A stretch of 52,353 nt of DNA from an uncultured Alphaproteobacteria bacterium (lineage in GTDB: Bacteria; Pseudomonadota; Alphaproteobacteria; HIMB59; GCA-002718135), in the NCBI GenBank assembly GCA_902635455.1, contig CACPNW010000007.1:1-52353 (forward strand), given 5' to 3'. Shown piece by piece: positions 34,679 through 43,545 of this stretch. Position numbers and translations under genes: made by a program. Position 1 is the first letter of the stretch; each line of letters opens with the position of its first letter. A model generated the notes under the pieces. The model worked only from the letters and a program-made list of their open reading frames with translations. It was not told where the DNA came from and made no database searches.

Positions 34679-35941
34679 TTAAACTAAATTCAAAGGTATT
34701 GAGGAAAGGAGTTCTAAACCATTATTGGTTACTAAATATTGATCTTCTAACTTTGCTCCTTCTTTTTCGTCTTTTTCTCCAATATAACTTTCTACACATA
34801 TGACCATATTTTCTTCAAATACTGCATCATAATCTCCATTGCTATAATCTTTATTTGGATATGCAATAAATGGCCATTCATCACTCATACCTACGCCATG
34901 GACTTGACAGGGATAATGATTATCAAAACAATTATCAGGAAGTTGCCAGGCTTTTTCTGCAAACTCTTTAAAGGATAATCCAGGTTTAATTAATTCTTCA
35001 TTATATTTAACGTTTTCATATGCCAAACTATGAATTTTCTTTTGATAGTTAGTTAATTTTCTACCTTCTACAAATGTTCTAGAAATATCAGCACAATATC
35101 CGTAAGGCCCTACCATATCTGTATCAAAAGCTACAATTTCACCTTCTTGGATAATTCTATTACTGCACTCTTGAAACCATGGGTTTGTTTTAGGACCTGA
35201 ATTAAGTAATCTTGTTTCAAACCATTCCCCTCCATTTTCAATATTAGTCTTATGAAGGATTGACCATAATTCTTCCTCAGTTATTCCTGCTTTTAAATTT
35301 TCATGCATAAGCATTATACCCTTTTCAGCTGTTTTAACTGAAGCTCTCATACATATTATTTCATCAGCTGATTTTATTGATCTTGCAATTTCTAAAAATT
35401 TTTGAGCATTGATAATTTTATAATTAAAGTTATTTTTTATTGCATTGATTCCAGCAGGGTCACAAACATCAATAGCAATATTATTATTTTGAGAGCTATA
35501 TTGTTTCATTAAATCATCAATAATTTTTGACCATTCAAGAGCTTTTTCATAAACTTTATTGCCCCATGAAAAATGATCCCAAGTCGTAACTTCTCTCACT
35601 TCATCTATTGTGCAATTATTTTCATAAATATGTTCACATTTAGGATATTCAAATAGTATCACTGGGCCATTTGCTGCAATAAAAACATATCGAGTCATTA
35701 AATGAAAAGAAAATATTGCCATATTTCTTGTATCTGTCGCATAGCGTATATTGATGGGGTCAAATAAAATACATGCTCCGATGTCATTTTTAATTAATTG
35801 ATCTCTTACTCTATTTAAACGATATGTTCTCATTCTATCAAAACTTATCTGATCCTCAAAAAGTTTTGGTTTAAAATCATTCTTTATAATTTCAGAATTT
35901 TGATCACCTAATTTTGGACCAATTTTTCTTTTAATTTCCAT
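34679..35941 (-). CDS. dddP: DddP-type M24-family protein, likely DMSP lyase
   Basis: Likely cleaves dimethylsulfoniopropionate to dimethyl sulfide and acrylate. The 420-residue protein has the creatinase/M24 two-domain layout. Metal ligands expected for DddP are all present: D273, D275 and D285 in FDTDMVGPYGYCAD, H348 in HGVGMSDEWPF, E384 in CVESYIGE and E399 in KLEDQYLV. The residues DddP uses for lyase chemistry are also in place by alignment from memory: Y343 (HYPCQVHG) and the Asp six residues after H348 (D354). GGEWFETRLLNSGPKTNPWF is another DddP-like segment. The extra Asp at 275 distinguishes it from aminopeptidase P. It lies 5 bp after the ABC ATPase gene, as the last gene of the transporter run. 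A peptidase or creatinase activity remains possible. Confidence 0.78.
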   Translation of the reverse strand: MEIKRKIGPKLGDQNSEIIKNDFKPKLFEDQISFDRMRTYRLNRVRDQLIKNDIGACILFDPINIRYATDTRNMAIFSFHLMTRYVFIAANGPVILFEYPKCEHIYENNCTIDEVREVTTWDHFSWGNKVYEKALEWSKIIDDLMKQYSSQNNNIAIDVCDPAGINAIKNNFNYKIINAQKFLEIARSIKSADEIICMRASVKTAEKGIMLMHENLKAGITEEELWSILHKTNIENGGEWFETRLLNSGPKTNPWFQECSNRIIQEGEIVAFDTDMVGPYGYCADISRTFVEGRKLTNYQKKIHSLAYENVKYNEELIKPGLSFKEFAEKAWQLPDNCFDNHYPCQVHGVGMSDEWPFIAYPNKDYSNGDYDAVFEENMVICVESYIGEKDEKEGAKLEDQYLVTNNGLELLSSIPLNLV

Positions 35942-35946
35942 AGAAT

Positions 35947-37557
35947 TTAAATTGATCTTTTATTTAATAAATTTGTAAGCCAATCAGGATCCATTTCTGG
36001 AACTGAGGATAGTAATAATTCGGTATAATCTGGATGAGGAGGATTTAAAATTTTACTTTTCAATCCTTGTTCAACAACTTTTCCTTGGTACATTACAACT
36101 ATTTCGTCAGATATTGCTTTTACAGTAGCAATATCATGCGTAATAAAAATATAAGTTACACCCAGATCCTTTTGTAATTTTTGCAATAGTTTTAAAATAC
36201 CTTCTTGAACAATCTGATCTAAAGCAGAAGTAACTTCATCACAAATTATCAAGTCAGGATTAGCGGCAAGTGCTCTCGCAATACATATTCTTTGTTTTTG
36301 ACCACCTGATAATTCTGAAGGAAGTCTGTCTAAAAAAGTTTCATCTAACTCAATCATTTTTAATAATTCAATAACTTTTTTCTCTCTAGCCTTGCCTTTT
36401 ATGCCGTGATAAAATTCTATGGGTCTGCCAATTATTTCATCCACAGTTTGCCGAGGATTCATAGCAGTATCAGGCATTTGAAAAATTATTTGTATTCTTC
36501 TTAATTCTTCTTTTGATCGTTGCTCAAGTTTTGGTGCTAATATTTTTTTATCAAAAACAATTTCTCCCTTAGTTTGAGGGAGCAAACCAGTTATTACTCT
36601 AGCAGTTGTTGATTTACCAGACCCACTTTCTCCAACAATTGCTACAGTTTTCCCTTTTGGGATATTGATGGACACACCATGAAGAACTTTTGATGATCCG
36701 TAAGCAGCATCAATGTTGTTAATTGATAACATGTAATTATCATTTGTTTCCTCGGGTTTGATGATAGATCTAACTGACCAAAGAGATTTTGTATATTCCT
36801 TTTTTGGATTTGATAACATTTCTTTTGTTTCTGCTTCTTCAACTTCTTCACCATATCTTAAAACTTTTATTCTATCTGCCATTTGTGCAACTACAGCTAA
36901 ATCGTGTGTAATATAAATTGCTGCTGTATTAAATTTTTCTACGATTGATCTCATTGCAGAGAGAACTTCAACCTGGGTTGTTACGTCAAGAGCTGTAGTT
37001 GGTTCATCAAAAATTATCAATTCAGGTCTTGGCGACATAGCCATAGCAGTCATAATTCTTTGAAGTTGCCCTCCTGAGACTTGATGAGGATATCTTCTAC
37101 CGATATTTACAGGATCAGGAAGCTGTAAAGATTCATATAATTCTATTGCATCTTTTTTTAATAAATCAGTAGAATTTATTTTGGCTCTGTTAGCAGCACT
37201 AATTGTTTGTTCCATTAATTTATGAGCTGGATTGAAAGAAGCCGCTGCTGATTGAGCTACATATGATATTTTAGTTCCCCATATTTGTCTTTTTTCATTT
37301 TCTGATAATGTAACTAGATCAGTGCCATTAAATAAAACTTCTCCTTTGATTATTTTGCAGCCAGGTTGAGTATAACCCATCGCTGCTTTGCCCATAGTAG
37401 ATTTTCCTGCACCACTTTCACCAATTAATCCTAATATTTCACCCCTATGTAATTTTAAATCTACTCCTTTTAAAATCTTGTGCCATCTCTCATCAGAAAA
37501 TCCATTAATATGGATGTTTTTCATTTCTAATAAAAGCTCTTTTTTATTTGAGGTCAT
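35947..37557 (-). CDS. Dipeptide-type ABC transporter, fused double ATP-binding protein
   Basis: Energises the importer formed with the two permeases upstream. The 536-residue protein is a tandem fusion of DppD-like and DppF-like ATPases. Half one has Walker A GESGAGKSTMG, signature VSGGQLQRIM and Walker B LIIFDEPTTALD. Half two has GESGSGKSTTA, LSGGQKQRICIA and LIICDEVTSALD. Each half ends with the oligopeptide/dipeptide C-terminal extension (HPDYTELLLSSVPEMDPDWL). The start lies 14 bp inside the end of the permease gene. Substrate not readable; the adjacent DddP gene makes an osmolyte or its conjugate worth testing. Confidence 0.93.
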   Translation of the reverse strand: MTSNKKELLLEMKNIHINGFSDERWHKILKGVDLKLHRGEILGLIGESGAGKSTMGKAAMGYTQPGCKIIKGEVLFNGTDLVTLSENEKRQIWGTKISYVAQSAAASFNPAHKLMEQTISAANRAKINSTDLLKKDAIELYESLQLPDPVNIGRRYPHQVSGGQLQRIMTAMAMSPRPELIIFDEPTTALDVTTQVEVLSAMRSIVEKFNTAAIYITHDLAVVAQMADRIKVLRYGEEVEEAETKEMLSNPKKEYTKSLWSVRSIIKPEETNDNYMLSINNIDAAYGSSKVLHGVSINIPKGKTVAIVGESGSGKSTTARVITGLLPQTKGEIVFDKKILAPKLEQRSKEELRRIQIIFQMPDTAMNPRQTVDEIIGRPIEFYHGIKGKAREKKVIELLKMIELDETFLDRLPSELSGGQKQRICIARALAANPDLIICDEVTSALDQIVQEGILKLLQKLQKDLGVTYIFITHDIATVKAISDEIVVMYQGKVVEQGLKSKILNPPHPDYTELLLSSVPEMDPDWLTNLLNKRSI

Positions 37558-38467
37558 CTTTCAGTCCACTTGTAATGTATAAGTACCAATCAATAACAAA
37601 GTTGATTGCTAATGCCAACAAAGCAATAATCGCAGCTGGAATTAAAGGAGTTAATCCCGCAGTAATGTCATATTGAGCATATTGTATAAGAATTGCATTT
37701 TCTCTAACCATAGCAGCCCAATCAGCTGCAGGAGGCTGTATGCCTAAACCTAAAAAACTTAAACTTGATACAGTAAATATTATAAAAATAAATCTTACTC
37801 CAAACTCAACAATTAATGGCGAAGCAATATTAGGCAGTATTTCTTTGAAAATAATATAAGATAATTTTTCTCCTCTTAATTTAGCTACTTCGACATACTC
37901 TAAAACAACTTGACCTACAGCTACAGATCTTGAAATTCTAAAAAATCTTGTAGATTCTAAAATACCTAGAATTAAAATTAAATTCATATTGCTTGGGCCA
38001 AAAACTGAAAGAAGAATAAATGTAAAAATCATCACAGGGATTGCCATTAAAGTATCTATCGTTCTGCTTAAAAATTGATCAATATACCTTCTATCTATTG
38101 CTGCTATTATACCAAATATAGTTCCTATAATTAAAGCAATTGAACATGCTAAAAAACAAATTCCAAGAGTATTTCTTGCGGCAAAAATTAGTCTAGAAAA
38201 AACATCCCTTCCTATTTGATCAGTGCCTAATAAGTGTTCTCCACCCCATGGAGCATAGGCAATTGGAAATACTTCTGCTTCACCATGTGGAGCAATAAAA
38301 GGTGCAAAAAAAGCAGCAAAGAGATATACAGCAATAACTAACATTCCAAACCAAGCTGATATAGGTGCTTTTGAAAAAGCTACTTTTATTCTTTCAAATC
38401 TAGTTCTTCTTTTAATTAAATTACTAACTTCTCCTTTAGCTGAATATGATTGCAAATTTTCACTCAT
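37544..38467 (-). CDS. Dipeptide-type ABC transporter permease, DppC-like
   Basis: Inner-membrane permease of 307 residues with about six helices. The N-terminus carries the DppC/OppC extension before AWFGMLVIAVYLFAAFFAPF, then HLLGTDQIGRDVFSRLIFAA, typical of DppC. The EAA loop that docks on the ATPase is in VEVAKLRGEKLSYIIFKEIL. It overlaps the DppB-like gene by four bases and the ATPase gene by 14. Confidence 0.94.
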   Translation of the reverse strand: MSENLQSYSAKGEVSNLIKRRTRFERIKVAFSKAPISAWFGMLVIAVYLFAAFFAPFIAPHGEAEVFPIAYAPWGGEHLLGTDQIGRDVFSRLIFAARNTLGICFLACSIALIIGTIFGIIAAIDRRYIDQFLSRTIDTLMAIPVMIFTFILLSVFGPSNMNLILILGILESTRFFRISRSVAVGQVVLEYVEVAKLRGEKLSYIIFKEILPNIASPLIVEFGVRFIFIIFTVSSLSFLGLGIQPPAADWAAMVRENAILIQYAQYDITAGLTPLIPAAIIALLALAINFVIDWYLYITSGLKDDLK

Positions 38468-39462
38468 TTTGGATATAAAAGTCTTGGATTAGAAATAATT
38501 CCGATTAGATCAGCAAGGAGATTCAAAATTACATAAGTAGAAGCAAAAATCAAAGCACATGCTTGAACAACAGGGATATCTCTATTGTAAACAGAGCCAA
38601 CCATAAGCCTGCCAATTCCTTGATAGTTAAATACAAACTCAACTACAACTGATCCAATTAACATATAAGCTAGGTTAATTGTTATTACTTGTGCAATAGG
38701 TGCCCATGCATTGGGTAAAGCATGATTGACAACTACCTCATATCTTGTAGCTCCTGATAATTTTGCCATTTCTATATATTCACTTGATAAAATATTTATA
38801 ATTGCTGATCGAGTCATTCTCATCATATGACCCATAGTGACAAGCGTTAATGTAAATACAGGTAATGCTGTTAAATAAAATCTTTGCAATATCGATGTAT
38901 CTTCATTAACATTTGCTATAGTTGGAAAGACAGGAAATAAAGTAGCTAATAAAAGAATAAATATATATCCTGTAAAAAATTCAGGCGAAGAAACAGTAAC
39001 TAAACTAAACCCAGTTGCTGATCTGTCATAATAAGAATTTCTAAAAAGAGCTGCAGAAATGCCTAATAATAAAGCAAGAGGAATTGCAACAAGTGCACTG
39101 ACTCCTGTTAAAAAAAGGGTATTTTTCAACCTTGGAATAATCAATTCTACTACTTGTCTTGATCTATCACCTTGATCGCCCTGAACTTTTGATCTTCCTG
39201 AAAAAGAACTTCCAAAATCACCCTGAAATACATTTGCAAGCCATTCAAAATATCTTGGAATAGGGTGTTTATCTAAACCAAGTTCTGATCTTAAAGCTGC
39301 TACTGATGATTTTGTAGCACTTTGTCCAAGAATCTCAGTTGCAAAGTCACCTGGCAAAAAAGAAAAACAGCTGAAAATTATTATTGAAAACGCAAAAACT
39401 GTAATTAAACCAAGACCTACTCTTAATAAAATAGTCTTAAAAATTGGGTGAATTCCGCTAAT
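38464..39462 (-). CDS. Dipeptide-type ABC transporter permease, DppB-like, predicted ATT start
   Basis: Second permease of the importer. From an ATT at 39462 the frame gives 332 residues, beginning SGIHPIFKTILLRVGLGLIT and then a hydrophobic helix leading into FLPGDFATEI, the expected first membrane segment and LPGDxx motif of DppB. The EAA loop is IEMAKLSGATRYEVVVNHAL. No ATG or GTG occurs between the upstream in-frame stop (39483) and the conserved part; the first TTG (39357) would remove the first helix. A strong GGAGG site sits exactly six bases before the ATT. Either an ATT start is used, or a start codon has been changed by mutation or error. It is divergent from the binding-protein gene. 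Confidence 0.85.
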   Translation of the reverse strand: MSGIHPIFKTILLRVGLGLITVFAFSIIIFSCFSFLPGDFATEILGQSATKSSVAALRSELGLDKHPIPRYFEWLANVFQGDFGSSFSGRSKVQGDQGDRSRQVVELIIPRLKNTLFLTGVSALVAIPLALLLGISAALFRNSYYDRSATGFSLVTVSSPEFFTGYIFILLLATLFPVFPTIANVNEDTSILQRFYLTALPVFTLTLVTMGHMMRMTRSAIINILSSEYIEMAKLSGATRYEVVVNHALPNAWAPIAQVITINLAYMLIGSVVVEFVFNYQGIGRLMVGSVYNRDIPVVQACALIFASTYVILNLLADLIGIISNPRLLYPK

Positions 39463-39468
39463 TTTTCT

Positions 39469-39473
39469 CCTCC
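39469..39473 (-). promoter_or_regulatory. Ribosome binding site pointing to the ATT start of the DppB-like gene
   Basis: GGAGG on the minus strand followed by a 6-base spacer AGAAAA and then ATT (39462-39460). It is one of the few perfect Shine-Dalgarno cores in this window. An ATG overlapping its 5' side (39476-39474) is in another frame and meets a stop after six codons, so it cannot be the permease start. Confidence 0.6.
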
Positions 39474-39666
39474 ATATGTATTAAGGTTATCTATCTATGG
39501 TTATTATGAAAATGGGTCAAAATGCAACCTAAATTTCACAATTTATCCGTTGAATAAAATCTTTATATATGTTTGAATGCATGAATAAAGTTTGTTTTTA
39601 ACGTTAATTTCTATCAATAATGTACAAAAACAAAGGTTTTTGTGTAATTTAATTTAGGGAGGACAA
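39474..39666. promoter_or_regulatory. Divergent control region of the DddP-linked transporter
   Basis: This gap of about 190 bp separates the permease run (minus) from the binding-protein gene (plus) and must hold both promoters. A perfect 8-bp inverted repeat, ACAAAAAC (39624-39631) and GTTTTTGT (39636-39643), lies 24-43 bases before the binding-protein ATG. A strong AGGGAGGA site (39656-39663) follows. I cannot assign -35/-10 boxes with confidence. Confidence 0.4.
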
Positions 39667-41295
39667 ATGAAAGATAAAAAAATAGACAAATATATTAAAG
39701 AACAGTCTACTAAACTTACTAACAGTTTAATAAGTCGTAGACAGTTTGTAATGTCTGTCCTAGCAACAGGAGTTACTCTTCCTATTGCTTTAACATTAGC
39801 TGATAAAGCTGTTGCAGCATCAGCAAATAAAGGGGGACATTTTAGATGGGGTAACGGAGCAGCTGATACCACTGATACACTTGATCCTGCAACATATCAA
39901 AGCTCATTTATGCAAGCAGTAGCATGGTCATATCAAAACTGTTTAACAGTTGTTGATTCTGATCATAAAGTTATTCCAGAATTAGCGGAAAGCATAGAGT
40001 CAGATGATGCTCAAACTTGGGTTTATAATTTACATAAGGGTGTTGAGTTTCATAACGGGCAAACTATGACAGCTGATGATGTTGTTGCTAATTATCAATA
40101 TCATATGAATCCAGATACAGCTTCTGCTGCTGGAGGACTGTTGTCTCAAATTGATACTATTAGTGCTGATGGACCTAATAGGGTTATATTTAAATTAAAG
40201 GCTGCAAATGCCGACTGGCCTGCAATAACAACTGATTATCATATAATGATTAAACCAACTAAAGATGGGGTGGTTGACGCTCAGTCTACAATTGGTACTG
40301 GTCCTTATATAATGGATGAGTTTAACCCAGGTGTTGGTGCAAAATTTGGAAAACGAAATCCTAATTATTTCAAAGGTGATGCTTATGCACATTTTGATTC
40401 TATTGAAGTAATTGGAATTAATGATCCAGCTACTCGACAAGCAGCACTTCTTAATGGTGAAATTGACTGGATGAATGGTGTTGATTTAAGAACAGCTAAT
40501 CTTTTAACTAGAGATCCTAATATAGAGATTACCGCTGCTTCTGGATTTGCTCATTACACAGCTCCTATGAGATTGGATGTTGCTCCGTTTGATAATTTTG
40601 ATGTACGTATGGCGTTAAAATATGCAATTAAAAGACAAGAAATTGTAGATAAAATAATGCTTGGATATGGTACTTTAGGTAATGATCATCCGATAGCAAC
40701 TGCCCATCCTTTCCATAATAATGCTTTAGAGCAAAGAGAATTTGATGCTGATAAAGCAGCTTATCACTGGAAAAAATCAGGGGTTAGTGGACCAATAGAA
40801 ATTAGTACTTCAGAAGTTCCTTATGCAGGATGCACAGATGCAACAAATCTTATAGCTGCATCAGCACAAGAATGCGGTATTGATCTTAAGGTTAAAAAAG
40901 AGCCTGAAGATGGTTACTGGAGTAACGTTTGGAATACTAAAGGTTTCAGTATGAGTTCTTGGGGAGGTAGACCTACAGAGGATATGATGTGGTCTGCTGC
41001 ATTTACAGATGATACTGAGTGGAATGAAGCAGCTTGGGGTAATATCGTTAAAACTGATGCAACTAAAAGGTTTAACGAATTAGTTCGTTCTGCTCGTTCA
41101 GAACTAGATTTTGAAAAGCGTAAATCTATGTATTGGGAATGTCAGGCATTATGTAATTATGATGGTGGTGCCATTGTATATGCCTTTAACCAATATGTTG
41201 GTGCTGGTTCTAAAAAACTTGCTCACGGAGATGATGTTGCTGGTAACTGGGAAAGTGATGGTAACAAAATTTCTGAACGCTGGTGGTTCGCATAA
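39667..41295 (+). CDS. Dipeptide-type ABC transporter substrate-binding protein (SBP_bac_5), Tat-exported
   Basis: Periplasmic binding protein of 542 residues for the importer encoded on the other strand. The N-terminus has a twin-arginine signal (SRRQFVMSVLATGVTLPIAL, cleavage after AVAA, near residue 50). SBP family 5 features are DTLDPATYQSSFMQAVAWSY, LTVVDSDHKVIPELAESIES, TWVYNLHKGVEFHNGQTMTA and LKYAIKRQEIVDKIMLGYGT. The strong ribosome binding site and the 3' hairpin (41309-41336) suggest high expression. Ligand unknown: peptides, nickel, glutathione and other solutes are all bound by this family. Confidence 0.94.
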   Translation: MKDKKIDKYIKEQSTKLTNSLISRRQFVMSVLATGVTLPIALTLADKAVAASANKGGHFRWGNGAADTTDTLDPATYQSSFMQAVAWSYQNCLTVVDSDHKVIPELAESIESDDAQTWVYNLHKGVEFHNGQTMTADDVVANYQYHMNPDTASAAGGLLSQIDTISADGPNRVIFKLKAANADWPAITTDYHIMIKPTKDGVVDAQSTIGTGPYIMDEFNPGVGAKFGKRNPNYFKGDAYAHFDSIEVIGINDPATRQAALLNGEIDWMNGVDLRTANLLTRDPNIEITAASGFAHYTAPMRLDVAPFDNFDVRMALKYAIKRQEIVDKIMLGYGTLGNDHPIATAHPFHNNALEQREFDADKAAYHWKKSGVSGPIEISTSEVPYAGCTDATNLIAASAQECGIDLKVKKEPEDGYWSNVWNTKGFSMSSWGGRPTEDMMWSAAFTDDTEWNEAAWGNIVKTDATKRFNELVRSARSELDFEKRKSMYWECQALCNYDGGAIVYAFNQYVGAGSKKLAHGDDVAGNWESDGNKISERWWFA

Positions 41296-41308
41296 TATTT
41301 TAAATTAG

Positions 41309-41336
41309 AAAGTGGCGCATTTAATTGCGCCACTTT
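41309..41336 (+). terminator. Strong hairpin after the SBP_bac_5 gene
   Basis: AAAGTGGCGCA (41309-41319) and TGCGCCACTTT (41326-41336) form a perfect 11-bp stem with a 6-base loop, 14 bases after the TAA. No run of T follows (AAAATCTCTTTC), so it may act as an mRNA 3'-end stabiliser or a partial terminator rather than a classical intrinsic terminator. It lies 24 bases before the next gene's TTG start. Confidence 0.65.
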
Positions 41337-41359
41337 AAAATCTCTTTCACAATTAAAAA

Positions 41360-42283
41360 TTGTTTCAAAAAAATAAAAAATATATCCTTGATGGAGGCTC
41401 AGGTCAGACATTAATGGAAATGGGGTTACAAACAACTGGCGATCTTTGGTCTGCCAAAGCACTTATAGATAATAAATTTCATCCAATGGTATTGAAAATG
41501 CACAAAGATTTTATAAACGCCGGATCTGAAGTAATTGTCACCTCTAATTTCAGTGTAAGAAGAAGATTATTAGTAAAATATAATCTCTTAGAATCTATTG
41601 AATCAGCAATAAAATCGGCTGGATTAATTGCTTTAAAAGCAAAAGAAGAATCTAATAAAAAAGTTTTAATAGCTGGCTCTTTACCTAATCAAGGAAATAC
41701 ATATTCTCCTTTGCAATTTGAGAAAGACGAAACTATCTATAAGAATTTTTTTGAAGTTGCAAAAATTTTAAATGAATACGTTGATATATTTTATTTAGAT
41801 GTTTTGAGCTCAATAAAAGAAATAAAATTAGCCTTAGAAGCAACAAAAGAATTTAAAAAACAAATTCTTGTTGGTGTTCATTTGCGGTATGATGCAAAAT
41901 TACCATCTGGAGAATCTTTGAATGAATTGATTTTATTAACTAAGAATTATAATTGTTGTGGTATCATTTCAGCCTGTGTTTCTCCAGAAATCGTGGAATT
42001 AAGCATGCCTATATTAAGTTTACAAAAATTACCCTTTGGATATAAAATGAATTTATTTAAAAATTTACCAACAAGTAATAAAAATAGCTTTAATAAAGAA
42101 GGTTTTGAAGGTCATAGAGATTATGAAGACCCAATAGAATTGCTGGGTACGAGAAATAATGAATATATAGGTGATAAATATAAAAATTTTGTATTAAGTA
42201 CTTTAGAAAAAGGGACAACTTTAATTGGTGGGTGCTGTGAGATTAAGCCAAGGCATATTAAATTGTTGAAAAATCTGTTTTGA
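41360..42283 (+). CDS. Homocysteine S-methyltransferase family protein (BHMT/MmuM-like)
   Basis: Predicted zinc enzyme that moves a methyl group to homocysteine, with betaine, S-methylmethionine or a similar donor. The 307-residue TIM barrel starts YILDGGSGQTLMEMGL. The zinc ligands are the Cys in GIISACVSPEIV and the pair in LIGGCCEIKPRHIKLL. The start must be the TTG at 41360, because an in-frame stop lies two codons upstream and the next Met is past the conserved beginning; no ribosome binding site is seen. It is followed 38 bp later by a GcvT/DmdA-like gene, suggesting linked methyl transfer. Donor specificity cannot be read from the sequence. Confidence 0.85.
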   Translation: MFQKNKKYILDGGSGQTLMEMGLQTTGDLWSAKALIDNKFHPMVLKMHKDFINAGSEVIVTSNFSVRRRLLVKYNLLESIESAIKSAGLIALKAKEESNKKVLIAGSLPNQGNTYSPLQFEKDETIYKNFFEVAKILNEYVDIFYLDVLSSIKEIKLALEATKEFKKQILVGVHLRYDAKLPSGESLNELILLTKNYNCCGIISACVSPEIVELSMPILSLQKLPFGYKMNLFKNLPTSNKNSFNKEGFEGHRDYEDPIELLGTRNNEYIGDKYKNFVLSTLEKGTTLIGGCCEIKPRHIKLLKNLF

Positions 42284-42321
42284 TTTTTATTAGTTTTAAG
42301 TAATATATTCTTCATAAATAA

Positions 42322-43545
42322 ATGCAAAAAAAATCAAATGATCATCGTTATGTAATAAAGGCTATACCAATTGAAACTGGTAATTCAGTAGAATTAGCTA
42401 GGCCTATGCAAACACATCCTCTTAGTTATCAAGAATTAGATTTAGATCCAGAATATACTAACTATGCTGATGGTAGATTTACTCTAGAAAAATTATCAAA
42501 TGCATCTCCAGATGAAATGTATTGGAAAGTGAGACAAGAAATCATTTTAAGGCATACAGGCGAGCATCCTTATGAGATATCTGGCACTGATGCAGAAAAA
42601 TTGTTACAAAAAATTTTTACTAGAGATATTTCGAAGGTAAATATTGGAAGATGTTCATATCAGTTTGCATGTTATCATGATGGTGGAATGATTTCAGATG
42701 GTCTTTTAATTAAGTTTAATAAAAATAAATTTTGGTTCGCTCAAGGAGACGGTCATTTGTTTAGTTGGTACAAAGCTCATGCAATAGGTTTAGATGTTGA
42801 AATAAAAGATCCTAATGTATGGGTTAGTCAAATACAAGGTCCAAAATCTATAGAACTTCTTAAAAAAATACTTGATCAGCCCTTAAAAAATAATTTTAAT
42901 TATTTCGATTGGGAAGAGGTGTCTATAGCTTCTGAAAATGTAATAATTAGTAGAACAGGATTTACTAATGAATTAGGCTGGGAAATTTATTTGAGACCTG
43001 AAAATAATGCTAAAAAAATAGGAGATTTAATTCTAGAAACTGGAAAAGAAATGGGAATGATTTTAACAGCATCACCAGGTTTTAGAGGAAGAAGAATAGA
43101 AGCTGGTCTTTTATCAGCAAGTAGAGATTTTACTAAAGACAGAACACCTTTCTCAGTAGGTTTAGGCAAGTTTATTGATTTTAATAAGGGAGATTTTATA
43201 GGGAGAGATTATTTAATTAATGCAGATAAGAGTTGTTTAACATGGGGTTTGAGGGTTGAGAACAGCTTTGCTGTTGTTGATAGTGATATTTTATATAATA
43301 ATAAAAAAATAGGTTTAATCACTTCCAGCACATGGTCACCTTATCAAGTTTGTGGTGTGAGCATTGTTCATATGAGCAATAAAATATACGGACCAGGGAC
43401 AATTGTTGATGTTTTTTGTAACGACGCAAAAATACATAAAGGTGAAATTTGTGAACTGCCTATGTATGACTCTAAAAGAGAAATTGTTCGCGGAATAAAT
43501 AAAAAAATTCCACTAAATCCAAAACCTTGGGGTGGTATAAGATAA
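42322..43545 (+). CDS. GcvT/DmdA-family aminomethyltransferase-like protein
   Basis: Predicted tetrahydrofolate-dependent demethylase or aminomethyltransferase of 407 residues. Matching segments are FTRDISKVNIGRCSYQFACY, DGGMISDGLLIKFNKNKFWF, VSQIQGPKSIELLKKIL, ISRTGFTNELGWEIYLRPEN and RIEAGLLSASRDFTKDRTPF, followed by the C-terminal beta-barrel domain. The extra N-terminal 40 residues (HPLSYQELDLDPEYTNYADG) are not found in glycine-cleavage GcvT. It resembles standalone GcvT relatives such as DmdA (DMSP demethylase) and dimethylglycine demethylases, but I cannot separate these by eye. The adjacent homocysteine methyltransferase suggests methylated amines or sulfonium compounds as substrate. 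Confidence 0.82.
   Translation: MQKKSNDHRYVIKAIPIETGNSVELARPMQTHPLSYQELDLDPEYTNYADGRFTLEKLSNASPDEMYWKVRQEIILRHTGEHPYEISGTDAEKLLQKIFTRDISKVNIGRCSYQFACYHDGGMISDGLLIKFNKNKFWFAQGDGHLFSWYKAHAIGLDVEIKDPNVWVSQIQGPKSIELLKKILDQPLKNNFNYFDWEEVSIASENVIISRTGFTNELGWEIYLRPENNAKKIGDLILETGKEMGMILTASPGFRGRRIEAGLLSASRDFTKDRTPFSVGLGKFIDFNKGDFIGRDYLINADKSCLTWGLRVENSFAVVDSDILYNNKKIGLITSSTWSPYQVCGVSIVHMSNKIYGPGTIVDVFCNDAKIHKGEICELPMYDSKREIVRGINKKIPLNPKPWGGIR

Noticed and set aside
41296-41359. Possible SAM-type riboswitch before the homocysteine methyltransferase gene
   Set aside because: Only one simple hairpin is present, directly after the upstream stop codon; no pseudoknot partner or conserved core of SAM-II/SAM-V could be recognised.
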